Of a stretch of 64,000 nucleotides of DNA, positions 17,015-27,016 are shown in pieces. Under the pieces are notes generated by a model that was not told the origin of the DNA, ran no database searches, and saw nothing but the letters and a program-made list of their open reading frames with translations. Every line of letters starts with the position of its first letter. Within the stretch, counting starts at the first letter, position 1. Location: the NCBI GenBank assembly GCA_029261995.1, contig JAJDAF010000010.1:62001-126000 (forward strand), written 5' to 3'. A program made the translations under genes and the position numbers. This DNA comes from Candidatus Zhuqueibacterota bacterium (GTDB lineage: Bacteria; Zhuqueibacterota; Zhuqueibacteria; Oceanimicrobiales; Oceanimicrobiaceae).

Positions 17015-17950
17015 ATGCGCATCAATGTTCTGGTTTTGGTATGTCTGACAATGGCGGCTCGCGTTCTTGGCCAGACCATGCCTGTGGAAGAAAAAATGCT
17101 GCAAATCAACGGCACAGAACTGTTCACGAAATCAATCGGGCAGGGCGAGCCCATCGTGTTCCTGCACGGCGGACCTGGCATGGACCACACCTACTTCCTG
17201 CCACAAATGGCAGAATTGGCCAAAGACTATCGCCTGATTTTTTTCGATCAACGGACCAGCGGGCGCTCGGCAGCCGACGTGAATGAAGCTTCCGTGACCC
17301 TGGATAACTTTGTCGAAGACATTGAAGGCATCCGCGCAGCGTTTGACCTCGACAAAATGAACCTTGCCGGGCATTCGTGGGGAGGTTTTCTGGCCATGGC
17401 CTATGCTGTCAAACACCCGGATAAGCTGAATTCTATCATGCTTTTCAACGCCACGCCTCCCAGCTCAGAATATCAAGCGGAAATGAGCCAGAGTGTGAGC
17501 GAAAAGACGCCTGCGGAAGACGTCGTGGCGCGCCGGAGAATTCTGCAGTCTGACGCCTACCGCCGGCAGCAGAGTTCGGCTTTTGAAGCGCTTTACCGCA
17601 ACACGTTTCGTGTTTCCTTTTACGACAAAGCTCAGGTCGAGAACCTGACGCTCACCTTTCCATCTGATTTCGCAGCGCGCAACGCCCGGCTGCGTCATCT
17701 CTATGGAGATCTTGACAGCTTTAACCTGCTTGCGGGACTGAAAAAGGTTACCTGCCCGGCCCTGATTGTGCACAGCGAAAATGACAATATTCCCATTCAG
17801 GCGCCAGAGGCGATACACGCAGCACTTGCCAAGTCAGAATTCTTTTTGATGGAAGCAAGCGGACATTTCCCCTTCATCGAGAGCCAGGATGAATTCTTTA
17901 AAGGTGTGCGAGATTTTATGAATGGATTGCCCGGGTTTAGCCAAAGATAA
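17015..17950 (+). CDS. Exported alpha/beta hydrolase, proline iminopeptidase-like
   Basis: A 311-residue alpha/beta hydrolase with a signal peptide (cleavage near RVLGQ, residue 20) and an AGGAGA ribosome site. It has the oxyanion motif HGGPG (from H51) typical of prolyl iminopeptidases (family S33), the DQRTSGRS segment, a nucleophile elbow GHSWGG with S121, and a C-terminal catalytic histidine at H284 (SGHFPF). The likely reaction is release of N-terminal proline or hydrolysis of small amides/esters in the periplasm. The stop codon overlaps the start of the next gene by one base (TAATG), so the two are co-translated. Confidence 0.85.
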   Translation: MRINVLVLVCLTMAARVLGQTMPVEEKMLQINGTELFTKSIGQGEPIVFLHGGPGMDHTYFLPQMAELAKDYRLIFFDQRTSGRSAADVNEASVTLDNFVEDIEGIRAAFDLDKMNLAGHSWGGFLAMAYAVKHPDKLNSIMLFNATPPSSEYQAEMSQSVSEKTPAEDVVARRRILQSDAYRRQQSSAFEALYRNTFRVSFYDKAQVENLTLTFPSDFAARNARLRHLYGDLDSFNLLAGLKKVTCPALIVHSENDNIPIQAPEAIHAALAKSEFFLMEASGHFPFIESQDEFFKGVRDFMNGLPGFSQR

Positions 17951-18231
17951 TGGATGCCTACCTGAGCCGCGTCACGCGGAACCTCGAGCGTTTGCAAGTT
18001 GCGTTCGCAACCATAAAAGCCAGGTCGGCAACGGTTGACTCCAGGCAGAGACTTGAGTACGAGCGCCAGGTGGATTTGCTCAACGCCAAAGTCGAACTGG
18101 CGTGTGAGTTACTTGAAACGCTTAAATCAGCTACCGATGTCTCTGAGCAACAAGAATCCAAGGTTCGTCTTGAAGGTGTCTGTGTTGAGATTGAGAACGC
18201 CATTGATAGCGCCTGGTCAAAGCTGGGCTAG
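17950..18231 (+). CDS. Small helical protein of unknown function
   Basis: A 93-residue protein whose ATG shares a base with the preceding hydrolase stop codon. It is almost entirely charged and helical with heptad-like leucine spacing (LERLQVAFATIKARS, YERQVDLLNAKVELACELLETL), so a short coiled coil is likely. No signal peptide or known domain was recognised. The translational coupling supports it being a real gene. Confidence 0.6.
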   Translation: MDAYLSRVTRNLERLQVAFATIKARSATVDSRQRLEYERQVDLLNAKVELACELLETLKSATDVSEQQESKVRLEGVCVEIENAIDSAWSKLG

Positions 18232-18279
18232 CGTGGCGAGTTTTGTGTATTGGGCCTATATTGGGATGGAAGACCTGTC

Positions 18280-18648
18280 CTAATCTCCAAGTAGCTCTTC
18301 AATAGCTTCCAGCAATTCTGTCTGTCCGAAGGGCTTGGCGAACGACCGCGCCGCACCCATGGCTTTGGCCACTTTCAGGTAGCCTTCTGGCGCATTGCGC
18401 CCACCGCCGGAAATGGCGATAATTTTCAATTCCGGGAAATCCCGCTTCAAGTCTCGGATGGTCTCTAAGCCTTCTTTCCCGGGCATGAGAAGATCGGTGA
18501 TGACTAGGTCGGCGGGTGCTTCGGCAAAACACGCCAGGCCTTCGGCGCCGTCAGTAGCGATAGTAACCTCATACGCCGCCCGTTCCAGCATTTTCTTGAG
18601 CATTCCCAGCACGTCCCGGTCGTCATCAATGATTAGGATTCGTGGCAT
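18280..18648 (-). CDS. Stand-alone response-regulator receiver
   Basis: A 122-residue CheY-like receiver with acidic pair D9/D10, phospho-acceptor D52 (VITDLLMPG) and conserved lysine in FAKPF. There is no output domain. Its start overlaps the end of the hybrid kinase gene by 23 bases, so it is translationally coupled and probably takes phosphate from that kinase or its attached receiver. A regulator that acts by protein interaction or as a phosphate sink is likely. Confidence 0.9.
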   Translation of the reverse strand: MPRILIIDDDRDVLGMLKKMLERAAYEVTIATDGAEGLACFAEAPADLVITDLLMPGKEGLETIRDLKRDFPELKIIAISGGGRNAPEGYLKVAKAMGAARSFAKPFGQTELLEAIEELLGD

Positions 18649-21600
18649 CGGCCTCTTCCTTCAAGCTCGCTTGATTGTCCATCACTTTTCGAATCGTTCC
18701 ACAAAGTTCATTTGCAATCACAGGCTTCATAACAACCTCTCTAATCCCCCCGCGACCAGACGTCTGCTGAGTCGAGTCAGCTGCAAATCCCGAGATGAGG
18801 ATAATCGGCAGATCAGGCTGGGTTCGAGTGAGTTCTTTCGCAAGATCCGTGCCTGTCATGTCGGGCATGGTCTGATCGGTGATGACAAGGTCAAAGCTGC
18901 TTGGGTTGGCGCGGAATGTATCAAGGGCTGCAAGGCTACTCGTCTTGGTTGTGACTTCATAACCATTCCGTTCCAGTAGCCGTTTAATGACTTTAGTGAC
19001 GCTTTCTTCGTCGTCTACGTACAGGATTCGCTCCTGGCCAACAAGAACTACTTCACCCGCTTCGACAGCGACTTGAGTGATTTGTTCTACCACAGGCAAG
19101 AACACTCGAAACGTCGTACCTTTGTCTGGCTCACTCTCCACTACGACGTAACCGTCATGCGCAGTTACGATACCGTGTACGACGGAAAGTCCGAGCCCGG
19201 TGCCTTCGCCAACCTCCTTTGTTGTAAAAAATGGTTCGAAGATTCTCTCTTGGGTTGCTCGACTTATTCCGGCGCCCGTATCGGATATTCTCAACTCCGC
19301 AAACTTCCTTTCAGCCAGTCCGCCATGGGTTTTCAAGAGTTTGGCATCAGGGGAGTGCATTTTGAGAGTAACCGTGAGGGTTCCGCCATCCTTGGCCATC
19401 GCCTGATAGGCATTTGTACAAAGGTTCATGACAACCTGGTGAATCTGACCGGGGCAGGCCAGAACAGGCGGACAGGCCTGGCTGATGTGGTGACGAATCT
19501 TAATCGTTGAAGGTATGGGACCTTTCAGCAAGCTGATGGATTCGTTCACGATGTGATGAAGTCTCGCCGGCCTGCGCTCCTGGATGTCAGGTCGGCTGAA
19601 AACTAGAATTTGTTGCACCATCTCTTTGGCGCGCTGCGTCGCCTTCAATACCTCATTCAAGTCAGAGTGAACCTGGCTCTTGGGCGCCAATGCCGCCAAC
19701 GACATATCCACATATCCGTAAATTGCCTGCAGTATGTTGTTAAAGTCATGCGCGATGCCACCTGCAAGGGTGCCGATTGTCTCCATTTTTTGAGAGTGGC
19801 GCAGTTGCTCCTCAAGCTTTGCCCTTTCCGCCTCCGCCGTCTTGCGGTCAGTGATATTTTCCTTGACTGCCAGAAAATGGGTGGTCCCTCCATCAGGGTT
19901 TTTGATTGGAGAAATGGCGGCCGACTCCCAGTAGAGTTCGCCATTCTTCTTCTTGTTGTGAAATTCACCACGCCATTCACCGCCTCGGGTAATTGTCTGC
20001 CACATCTTCTGGTATTCGTCCGAAGTCGTTTCGCCAGACTTCAGTATGTTTGGATTCTCCCCAATAACCTCTTCCGCGGTGTAGCCAGTCTCGAGAGTGA
20101 ACCTTGGGTTGACATACTCGATTTTGCCGGCCGTGTCGGTAACTACCACCATCACCGGGCTTTGCTCGAGCGCAACTGATAACTTATTGAGTTTTTCCTC
20201 AGCGCGCTTGCGGTCAATTGCCAGCGCAACCTGGGATGAGACAAATTCGAGCATTCGTTTTTCCCGCTCACCGTATGCCTCAGGATTGGAATAATGTTGA
20301 ACCGCCATGACCCCGATAGCCTGATTCTCAACCAGGAGCGGCACACCTAACCAGATAGGAGGTGACTCGCCAACGGGTTCGATTTTCTGCTCTTGTCTCA
20401 GTTCGGCCTGACGGGCCAGGTTGATGAGCTGTGGTTCGCCGGTCTCGAGCACATACTCGGTCCAACCTTTACCCGGTTTACGCGAGGGTTCCAGGGGTGA
20501 CACTTCGTCCACGAAGTAGGGGAATCCAATCAAGTTGGTTTTCGTGTCAAGGAGTGCGATGTAGAAATTCTCGGCAGGCATCACGGTCTTGACAATCTCG
20601 TGGATCGCGGGAAACAGATCATCAAGCTTTACCGCACGATCTGCAGCTTGCGCAATCTGATAGACAGCGGTTTGAAGGATTTCAGCTTGCTTGCGTTCGG
20701 TGATGTCGAACATGAAACCAACGAGCTCCTTGGGACCTTTCTCGTCAGTCACGACGGTCACGAAGTCCCTTATCCAGACAACATGCCCGTCGGCAGCAAT
20801 GGCGCGGTATTCAAAGTCATGATCTTGGCAGAGTTTGGTCGAATCACCACAAAAACGAACGGCCTGCTCGCGGTCATCTGCGTGAATGCGTTCAGTCCAG
20901 GTTTCCATGTCAATCCAACTTTCAGGTTTGTACCCCAATAGATGTTCAACTTGATGTCCAATATATGTAAAAGCCTCTGTTCTTAAATCCAACCTCCACG
21001 GAGTCGTCTTTGTGGACTCAATCAACGAACGGTACAGAGTCTCACTTTCACGCAATGCCTGCTCCGACTGCTTGCGTTCGGTGACGTCACGGACAAAAGC
21101 ACTGAAGATAATGGTTTCACCACCTGTCAACGGCGTGATGGTCAGTTCGACCGGAAACTCGTGTCCATCTTTGCGCAGGGCGGAAATTTCAATGCGTTTG
21201 TTCAGAATCGGACCGTCGCCCGTTTTGAGATAGTTCCTAAGTCCCTGCTGATGGGTATCGCGGTATTTCGGTGGAATAATGGTCTCTTCCAGGCGACGTC
21301 CTATCGCCTGATGCCGAGTCCAGCCGAAAGTAGTTTCAGCTTGGGGATTCCAGTCAGTGATTTTTCCGTCTGAATCAATGTTCACGACTGCGTCCAGGGC
21401 TGTGTCAATTACGAGGCGTGTCAACATTTCAGTTTGCCGCAGAGCGAGTTCCGCCCGCCGGCGCTCGTAGATGCCGTCTGCCAGCCGCCGTTTGCCGATG
21501 ATGAGACCCAACATTCCAATCAGCCAGAGAGCGCCATGCCAGACGCTGATGACATCTTTGTGCTTCTTTGCTATTGACAATAAGGGTGTTAGTGGCAGGG

Positions 21601-22231
21601 AGACACCCACACCGCCACGAATGTCGCCTTCTTTATAGCCCTGGTGCCCGTGGCACTTCAAGCAGGACTTCTCAGCAACCATAGGACGCATCAGCCGCAA
21701 ATAGGGTTCGCCATCGATCCCGGCGAATTCTTTGACCTCCTTTTCCCCACGCTCAAAGGCCTGCAGGGCGGTCCTTTCCCAGGCGTCCGGCTTGTTCCCG
21801 GGGCGCACTGGTTTCTGGCTGGTGATGTGGCCGGCAATGCCATAGAGCTCGGCGAACTCCTCATTCATTTGCCGCACCATGTAAGCCGGGTTCATCAGTG
21901 TCATGGGTTGGCCGTTGGGCTTTTGAATGTCGCGGTCCGGTATATGTTTGAGATATGGATTGGGCGGTGTCTCTTCATCAACGGGAACATAAACGCCGCC
22001 GTGAGACGAGGCCCATAAACGAAACGCCTGATCCTTGTTGAAATAAGCGAGGGCCTGGGCGTGAGCGATTTCACGTGTTTCCTCATCTTGCTGGCGGAGA
22101 TTCCAATAGAGCGAAGCGCACAGGAGCAATGTCCAAAAAACACCCAGGGCAATACCGTAGCGTCTCAGTTGGACAGCCTGGCGGTCATCTGAGGCTTGGC
22201 TATCCCGGGAACCATTCTTATCCGGTGTCAT
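18626..22231 (-). CDS. Hybrid sensor histidine kinase with haem-c-type DUF3365 sensor, PAS and GAF domains
   Basis: A 1201-residue membrane kinase. Order: membrane helix (about 25-45); periplasmic DUF3365/Tll0287-like domain with a CxxCH haem-c motif at C190-H194 (CLKCH); second helix (about 228-246); PAS (about 270-390); PAS (about 400-515); GAF (about 525-680); PAS (about 690-810); HisKA with phospho-accepting H in GGIAHDFNN; HATPase (N-box NLCTNAYQAM, G-boxes DTGAGIS and GTGLGLS); and a C-terminal receiver (VITDQTMPDM). The haem site suggests redox or gas sensing in the periplasm, with the PAS/GAF units adding cytoplasmic input. It is co-transcribed with the downstream receiver. A GA-rich ribosome site precedes the ATG at 22231. 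Confidence 0.92.
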   Translation of the reverse strand: MTPDKNGSRDSQASDDRQAVQLRRYGIALGVFWTLLLCASLYWNLRQQDEETREIAHAQALAYFNKDQAFRLWASSHGGVYVPVDEETPPNPYLKHIPDRDIQKPNGQPMTLMNPAYMVRQMNEEFAELYGIAGHITSQKPVRPGNKPDAWERTALQAFERGEKEVKEFAGIDGEPYLRLMRPMVAEKSCLKCHGHQGYKEGDIRGGVGVSLPLTPLLSIAKKHKDVISVWHGALWLIGMLGLIIGKRRLADGIYERRRAELALRQTEMLTRLVIDTALDAVVNIDSDGKITDWNPQAETTFGWTRHQAIGRRLEETIIPPKYRDTHQQGLRNYLKTGDGPILNKRIEISALRKDGHEFPVELTITPLTGGETIIFSAFVRDVTERKQSEQALRESETLYRSLIESTKTTPWRLDLRTEAFTYIGHQVEHLLGYKPESWIDMETWTERIHADDREQAVRFCGDSTKLCQDHDFEYRAIAADGHVVWIRDFVTVVTDEKGPKELVGFMFDITERKQAEILQTAVYQIAQAADRAVKLDDLFPAIHEIVKTVMPAENFYIALLDTKTNLIGFPYFVDEVSPLEPSRKPGKGWTEYVLETGEPQLINLARQAELRQEQKIEPVGESPPIWLGVPLLVENQAIGVMAVQHYSNPEAYGEREKRMLEFVSSQVALAIDRKRAEEKLNKLSVALEQSPVMVVVTDTAGKIEYVNPRFTLETGYTAEEVIGENPNILKSGETTSDEYQKMWQTITRGGEWRGEFHNKKKNGELYWESAAISPIKNPDGGTTHFLAVKENITDRKTAEAERAKLEEQLRHSQKMETIGTLAGGIAHDFNNILQAIYGYVDMSLAALAPKSQVHSDLNEVLKATQRAKEMVQQILVFSRPDIQERRPARLHHIVNESISLLKGPIPSTIKIRHHISQACPPVLACPGQIHQVVMNLCTNAYQAMAKDGGTLTVTLKMHSPDAKLLKTHGGLAERKFAELRISDTGAGISRATQERIFEPFFTTKEVGEGTGLGLSVVHGIVTAHDGYVVVESEPDKGTTFRVFLPVVEQITQVAVEAGEVVLVGQERILYVDDEESVTKVIKRLLERNGYEVTTKTSSLAALDTFRANPSSFDLVITDQTMPDMTGTDLAKELTRTQPDLPIILISGFAADSTQQTSGRGGIREVVMKPVIANELCGTIRKVMDNQASLKEEADATNPNH

Positions 22232-22898
22232 GATTTTCTCTCTCTCGCCTGTGTGCTGAGTATCCGGGTATGAATTCCATTCGGCAAGTCTTCCTGCGCG
22301 ACGCTGCTACTTTTGGAATCGAATTTGGGAGATGGGGCGCCACGGATTTCTCCTTTTGTGGTTCCCCAACCATTTCGGTAAGGCTGATCAGTGAGACAGC
22401 TCCTGCAGCAACTGCCGGGCAACAGAACAAGACAATCAAGGACGATTGACTGTTGAGCTGGCGCCGTTAGCGTTTCGCCGCATCTTCAACAGATCTTTCA
22501 GAATCAGGAAATAACTGCATCATTGTGCGGACGGAGGTAGCTGCCGCGGACGAACGGGTAAGATGATTATCTTAAGGCAAAGATATGTGATTACAGAACA
22601 ATATGCAACCTAAAAGCCGATGCTCCAGATGGACCTGCAGTCTGGCAGTTTTCCCTTCGGGGAGTGCGAGACCAATCTGTTCAGAATTTGGGTTTGTGCC
22701 TGGTTAATATTATTGTGTTTACCGTTCTTTTTGGGGGATCGCGTAATGCCCGATGGTTGATGGTGGCAGTCATTTTCATGGTTGTTAAATTTTCGTAGCC
22801 GGCGCGTCGCTATCCCATTTTTCGATTCTTGCCAACTCCTTCTTGCATGTTACGGATTCATTAGTTAGTTTTGGTGTACAAAATAGCACGGTGAATTT
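22232..22898. other. Intergenic region between divergent kinase and dnaE genes
   Basis: About 670 bases containing only short implausible frames. It must hold the divergent promoters of the hybrid kinase and the polymerase gene, but I could not pick convincing -35/-10 pairs. No RNA gene was recognised. Confidence 0.4.
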
Positions 22899-25800
22899 AT
22901 GAATTACTCATTTGTACATTTGCACACCCACAGCAACTACAGCCTGCTCGACGGCACGCTGCCACTCCGGGAACTTGTTGAGCGCGCTCATCATCTGGGC
23001 ATGCCGTCGCTCGCCCTAACTGACCACAACGGCTTGTACGGTGCTATCGAGTTTTATCGGCTGTGTAGAGAGATGGCTGTGAAACCCATCATCGGCACGC
23101 AGTTGAGTTTGATGGATGGCAGTTCGGTGGTGGCTCTGGCAAGAAACGCAGATGGCTATCGGAGTCTCTGCGAGATTATTTCTGTCGCGAATTTGCGTGG
23201 TGGACATCTCAACTTTCAGTGTGAAATGCGGGATATTGTGGAGCGCCGTCTGGGGCTGATTGTACTCTCTGGCGGCAAGCGCGGTTTGATTTCACAACTG
23301 GTGATGAGCCGAAATGCTGAGGAAGCCGCCGGCTACTGCCACTGGTTGAAAGAGCAGTTTGGTGACGATTTCTATCTCGAACTGCAGCGTTTCGCACCGT
23401 GGGACGATTTTCTCAACCAGCAGTTGCTGGAAATCTCCGAAACATGCAACGTGCCTCTTGTGGCCACAAATGATGTGCACCTGCTCGGGCCCGACGATTT
23501 GCCGCTACGCGAAGTGCTGCATGCCATCGACCAGAACACGGTGCGGGAGCGTGTGCGCACAGCGGGCAGCAAAGAGCAGTATTTGAAAACGGCCTGGCAA
23601 ATGCGTCGGCTGTTTGGCCGCTACGCAGGCGCGATTGAGAACACGCTCAAAATTGCCGAACAGTGCAACCTTGAGCTGACACTGGGCAAACCGATCTTCC
23701 CGGTGATGACACTGCCTGAGGGAGAAACCTCTGCCAGCCATTTGCGCCAGCTCTGTTGCGATGGCGCGAAAAGCCGATACCAGCCGGTGACAAAGGTCGT
23801 AACCAAACGCATCAAATATGAGCTTAAAATTATCGATGACCTCGGCTTCACGGACTATTTTCTGATAGTCAAAGATATTGTCGAGTTTTGCTGGCGCGAA
23901 GGGATTCCCTGTGTCGGACGCGGCTCGGCGGCAGACAGCATCGTGGCCTACGTGCTCGGCATTACTTTCGCCGACCCAATCCGATTCAATCTTTACTTCG
24001 AACGCTTTCTCAACCCCGAGCGTACGGATGCCCCGGACATCGATCTTGACATTTGCTGGAAGAGTCGCGACCGGGTGATCGAGTATGTTTACGACCGCTT
24101 CGGCAAAGACAAAACGGCCATGATTTGTACATTCAGTACCTTTCAAAGCCGGGCCGCGATCCGTGACGTGGCCAAGGTCTTTGGCCTTCCGGATGAGGAG
24201 ATCAGCGAGTTGACGCGCGAGGTTCCCTACATGTCGAAAAGGGCAAATTTTGAGAAGGCACTCGACGCAGTGCCGCAGTTGAAAGGCGGCACGAAAATCG
24301 ATCGAACAGTTCTCGAGATCATTGAGATAAGCAAGCAGATTGTCGGTTTTCCGCGTCATCTTTCGATTCATTCAGGAGGCGTGATCATTGCGCCCGACCG
24401 AATTACAAATTATACTCCCCTGGAAGTCGCGGGCAAGGGCATCGTCATTTCGCAATATGACATGTACATCATCGAACGGCTCGGTCTGGTGAAAATGGAC
24501 CTGCTCGGCGTAAGATCATTGAGCATTATTACGGAGTGCATGGAACGGGCCAGGCAGGAAGCCGGAGGCGGGGGATCGGAGACCGGAGACCAGAGGCTGG
24601 AGGCCGGAGATCGGAGACAGAAAATCCATAGTTCGCAATTTCCAATTTTCGATTTCGAATCTCCAATTCCGGCCTCCAATGGTGGAACCGAGACACTTGA
24701 GTGGGAGAAGGATACCGAGTTGGGCTCCCGCGACCCTCGCCACAAGAAATTTAATTTTCTCAGAAAAACAGAGAAGCTTTCGACTCTCGATATGCGCGCG
24801 ATTCCGGAAGACGATCCGGAAACCATCAAGATGATCAAGTCGGGGCAGACATTGGGGTGCTTTCAGCTTGAAAGTCCGCTGGTGCGTGGGGTGCTGCGCA
24901 AGATGCAAACCGACAGTGTGGAGGACACCGTGGTGGCGGTGGCGGTCATCCGGCCGGGCGTGGGAGACAGCGGCATGAAAGATGAGTACATTCTACGCCG
25001 CAGCGGCAAACGCAAAGCGCGCTACAGCCATCCTATTCTCGAACCGGTCCTGAAGGAGACTCATGGTTTGACTATCTACCAGGAGCAGGTGCTGTTCATT
25101 GCGCAGGCGGTCGCTGGTTTCACGCTGGCGCAAGGCGACATCCTGCGTCGCGCCATGACCAAAAAACGCGACCAAACGCTCATGAATTCCATGCGAAAAC
25201 AGTTCATCGACGGCGCCATCAACAAAGGCGTGTCACAGAAAAAGGCGCTGGAAATTTGGCAGTTCCTGCTCAATTTCACGGGCTTTGGGTTTAACAAGGC
25301 ACATGCCGCCACCTACGGCATTCTGGCTTATCAAACCGCTTTCCTGAAGTGCTACTTCCCGATCGAGTACATGATGGCAGTGCTGAACAACCATGGCGGC
25401 TTCTACAGCAAAGCCGTTTACATCGAAGAGTGTCGCCGGCTGAAATTGCCAACCGGACAGGTGGGCATCCCGCTGCTATCGCCGGATGTCAATCACTCGG
25501 ATATTGAATTCAGCAAGGAAGGCGAGGCGATTCGCGTGGGCCTCCATCCCGTTTACGAACTCACCGACAGAACCAAGGAAGCTATTGTCGGCGAGCGTAA
25601 AAAACAGCCGTTTTCGGATCTGTACGATTTCATTCAGCGGACCAACGCCGGGGAAAAGGAGACGGAGCATCTCATCCGTTGCGGCGCCCTGCGTTCGATT
25701 CATGCAAGTGAGCCGCTGCTGCTGATGAAATGCCAGAGCTACTTCAAGAATGGCCGCAACCGCACCAAAGCGGAATATTTGACCCAAGGGCTAAAGCCGT

Positions 25801-26246
25801 TGCCCTATTCGAAAGAGATGCGACTGCTGGCGGAGCTGGAACTGCTCAGCTTTGGCGTGGTGGACCATCCGCTAAGCCTTTACGATGGCGTTATACCCTG
25901 GGAAAACATGATTTCCTCGCTGGAGGTGGAGAAGCACAAAGACCGCCGCGTCCAGTTTACCGGCTGGTACGTGACCTCGCGTTTGCAGGAAACGGTGTCC
26001 GGCAAATACATGAAGTTTATTTCTATCGAGGACCGGCAGGGTATCTGCGAGACAGTTTTTTTTCCGGAGGTGTATGAACGTTACGCCAATCTTCTGCGCG
26101 GTCACGGGCCGTTTACGGTGGTCGGAAAAATTCAATCCCGCATTAAAGGAGAGGCGAATTTGATTGCGGAGAAGGTCGTGCGCTGGCAGTCGCCACGGGA
26201 AGTGGTGGAGCTGCGACGGTGGCAGGGGGATTTGTTTGCAGGCTAA
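22899..26246 (+). CDS. dnaE: DNA polymerase III alpha subunit (DnaE type, possibly DnaE2-like)
   Basis: A 1115-residue C-family polymerase. The N-terminal PHP domain shows HLHTHSNYSLLDG and LTDHNGLYGAIEF. The palm follows with CVGRGSAADSIVAYVLGIT and the catalytic aspartate motif PDIDLD, then the ECFQLES-like segment (TLGCFQLESPLVRG), the fingers/little-finger region (GFGFNKAHAATYG) and a C-terminal OB fold (about 980-1070). The HGGFYS segment and shortened C-terminus resemble DnaE2-type enzymes rather than the long replicative DnaE, but no imuA or imuB is present, so I leave open whether this is the replicase or an accessory polymerase. An unusual repeat-coded insertion of about 40-60 residues begins near residue 555. 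Confidence 0.88.
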   Translation: MNYSFVHLHTHSNYSLLDGTLPLRELVERAHHLGMPSLALTDHNGLYGAIEFYRLCREMAVKPIIGTQLSLMDGSSVVALARNADGYRSLCEIISVANLRGGHLNFQCEMRDIVERRLGLIVLSGGKRGLISQLVMSRNAEEAAGYCHWLKEQFGDDFYLELQRFAPWDDFLNQQLLEISETCNVPLVATNDVHLLGPDDLPLREVLHAIDQNTVRERVRTAGSKEQYLKTAWQMRRLFGRYAGAIENTLKIAEQCNLELTLGKPIFPVMTLPEGETSASHLRQLCCDGAKSRYQPVTKVVTKRIKYELKIIDDLGFTDYFLIVKDIVEFCWREGIPCVGRGSAADSIVAYVLGITFADPIRFNLYFERFLNPERTDAPDIDLDICWKSRDRVIEYVYDRFGKDKTAMICTFSTFQSRAAIRDVAKVFGLPDEEISELTREVPYMSKRANFEKALDAVPQLKGGTKIDRTVLEIIEISKQIVGFPRHLSIHSGGVIIAPDRITNYTPLEVAGKGIVISQYDMYIIERLGLVKMDLLGVRSLSIITECMERARQEAGGGGSETGDQRLEAGDRRQKIHSSQFPIFDFESPIPASNGGTETLEWEKDTELGSRDPRHKKFNFLRKTEKLSTLDMRAIPEDDPETIKMIKSGQTLGCFQLESPLVRGVLRKMQTDSVEDTVVAVAVIRPGVGDSGMKDEYILRRSGKRKARYSHPILEPVLKETHGLTIYQEQVLFIAQAVAGFTLAQGDILRRAMTKKRDQTLMNSMRKQFIDGAINKGVSQKKALEIWQFLLNFTGFGFNKAHAATYGILAYQTAFLKCYFPIEYMMAVLNNHGGFYSKAVYIEECRRLKLPTGQVGIPLLSPDVNHSDIEFSKEGEAIRVGLHPVYELTDRTKEAIVGERKKQPFSDLYDFIQRTNAGEKETEHLIRCGALRSIHASEPLLLMKCQSYFKNGRNRTKAEYLTQGLKPLPYSKEMRLLAELELLSFGVVDHPLSLYDGVIPWENMISSLEVEKHKDRRVQFTGWYVTSRLQETVSGKYMKFISIEDRQGICETVFFPEVYERYANLLRGHGPFTVVGKIQSRIKGEANLIAEKVVRWQSPREVVELRRWQGDLFAG
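24577..24678 (+). repeat. Two heptanucleotide repeat arrays inserted in-frame in dnaE
   Basis: Six 7-base units of the form CGGAGAC (CGGAGAC, CGGAGAC, CAGAGGC, TGGAGGC, CGGAGAT, CGGAGAC) occupy 24577-24618. A second run of 7-base units (AATTTCC, AATTTTC, GATTTCG, AATCTCC, AATTCCG, GCCTCCA) occupies 24637-24678; read on the other strand its units also follow a GGAnnn pattern, so the two arrays are roughly inverted. Forty-two bases each means the reading frame is kept. Such arrays are normally seen between genes. Confidence 0.7.
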
Positions 26247-26280
26247 ACCAGCAGGACTGCTCAACCTGTCCACCTTGGGC

Positions 26281-26309
26281 TTGACTTATAATGTTCGTAT
26301 TGATATATT
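26281..26309 (+). promoter_or_regulatory. Sigma-70-type promoter of the response-regulator gene
   Basis: TTGACT (26281-26286) and TATATT (26304-26309) are 17 bases apart, each five of six matches to consensus. The start codon at 26343 lies about 27 bases after the predicted transcription start. Confidence 0.6.
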
Positions 26310-26342
26310 TCACAACAGAATTGCAAACTAAGGATTCTCACG

Positions 26343-26858
26343 ATGAGTGAAAGTGGCGAGCACACAATTCTTGTCGTCGATGATGAGGCGATGGTTCTGA
26401 CTTCCATTCAGGGCTTACTCGAATTGGAAACGGATTTTAAGGTTCTGCCTTTTACATCCCCGGGCGAAGCGCTTGCGCATCTGAAGGAGAGTGATTGCCA
26501 GCCCGCCGCCGTTGACATGGTCATCTCCGACTACTACATGCCGGGAATGAACGGCATCGAGTTGCTCAACGAAGTGAAGAAACTGGATCCAACGATCACG
26601 CGGGTGATTCTTACCGGCTATGCGGATAAGGAAAATGCCATTCGCGCCATCAACGAGGCTCGGCTTTTCCATTATTTGCAGAAGCCGTGGGACAATCTAC
26701 AACTGCTGGTCACGATTCGCAACGGCCTTGAGCGCCGAAAACTTCATCACAAATTGATGGAATTGGATGCCGGCCCGGAAACCGCCGACCGACCCGCAGC
26801 CGAGGCAATCGCGGCTACGCGTGTCATCCTGGAGCGGCTTCTGCGCGATTACATTTGA
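26343..26858 (+). CDS. RpfG-type receiver protein without output domain
   Basis: A 171-residue response regulator with acidic D13/D14, phospho-acceptor D63 (VISDYYMPGMNG), T in LTGYAD and the conserved lysine in LQKPWDN. The sequence LTGYADKENAIRAIN..LFHYLQKPWD is typical of receivers that precede HD-GYP or histidine-kinase domains, but here only a helical tail of about 45 residues follows. It has its own promoter and no adjacent kinase on the same transcript; the haem kinase gene begins 425 bases downstream behind a sigma-54 site. Confidence 0.88.
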   Translation: MSESGEHTILVVDDEAMVLTSIQGLLELETDFKVLPFTSPGEALAHLKESDCQPAAVDMVISDYYMPGMNGIELLNEVKKLDPTITRVILTGYADKENAIRAINEARLFHYLQKPWDNLQLLVTIRNGLERRKLHHKLMELDAGPETADRPAAEAIAATRVILERLLRDYI

Positions 26859-27016
26859 GGAAGACCGTTATGGAATCCCTAAGATTTTTCACCCGCAAGA
26901 CTTTAATCAAAGTATACGAAACAACGTTGGAAGAACTGGGCAGCCGCTAGCTCCTTCAGTGCGCGTTTGCTGAAATCGCTCCTCCATCCTTCCAGTCTTC
27001 CGATTTCACATGTCTC

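Noticed and set aside
22218-22439. Short minus-strand frames upstream of the hybrid kinase
   Set aside because: No ribosome site, no domain, and overlapping frames of equal quality.
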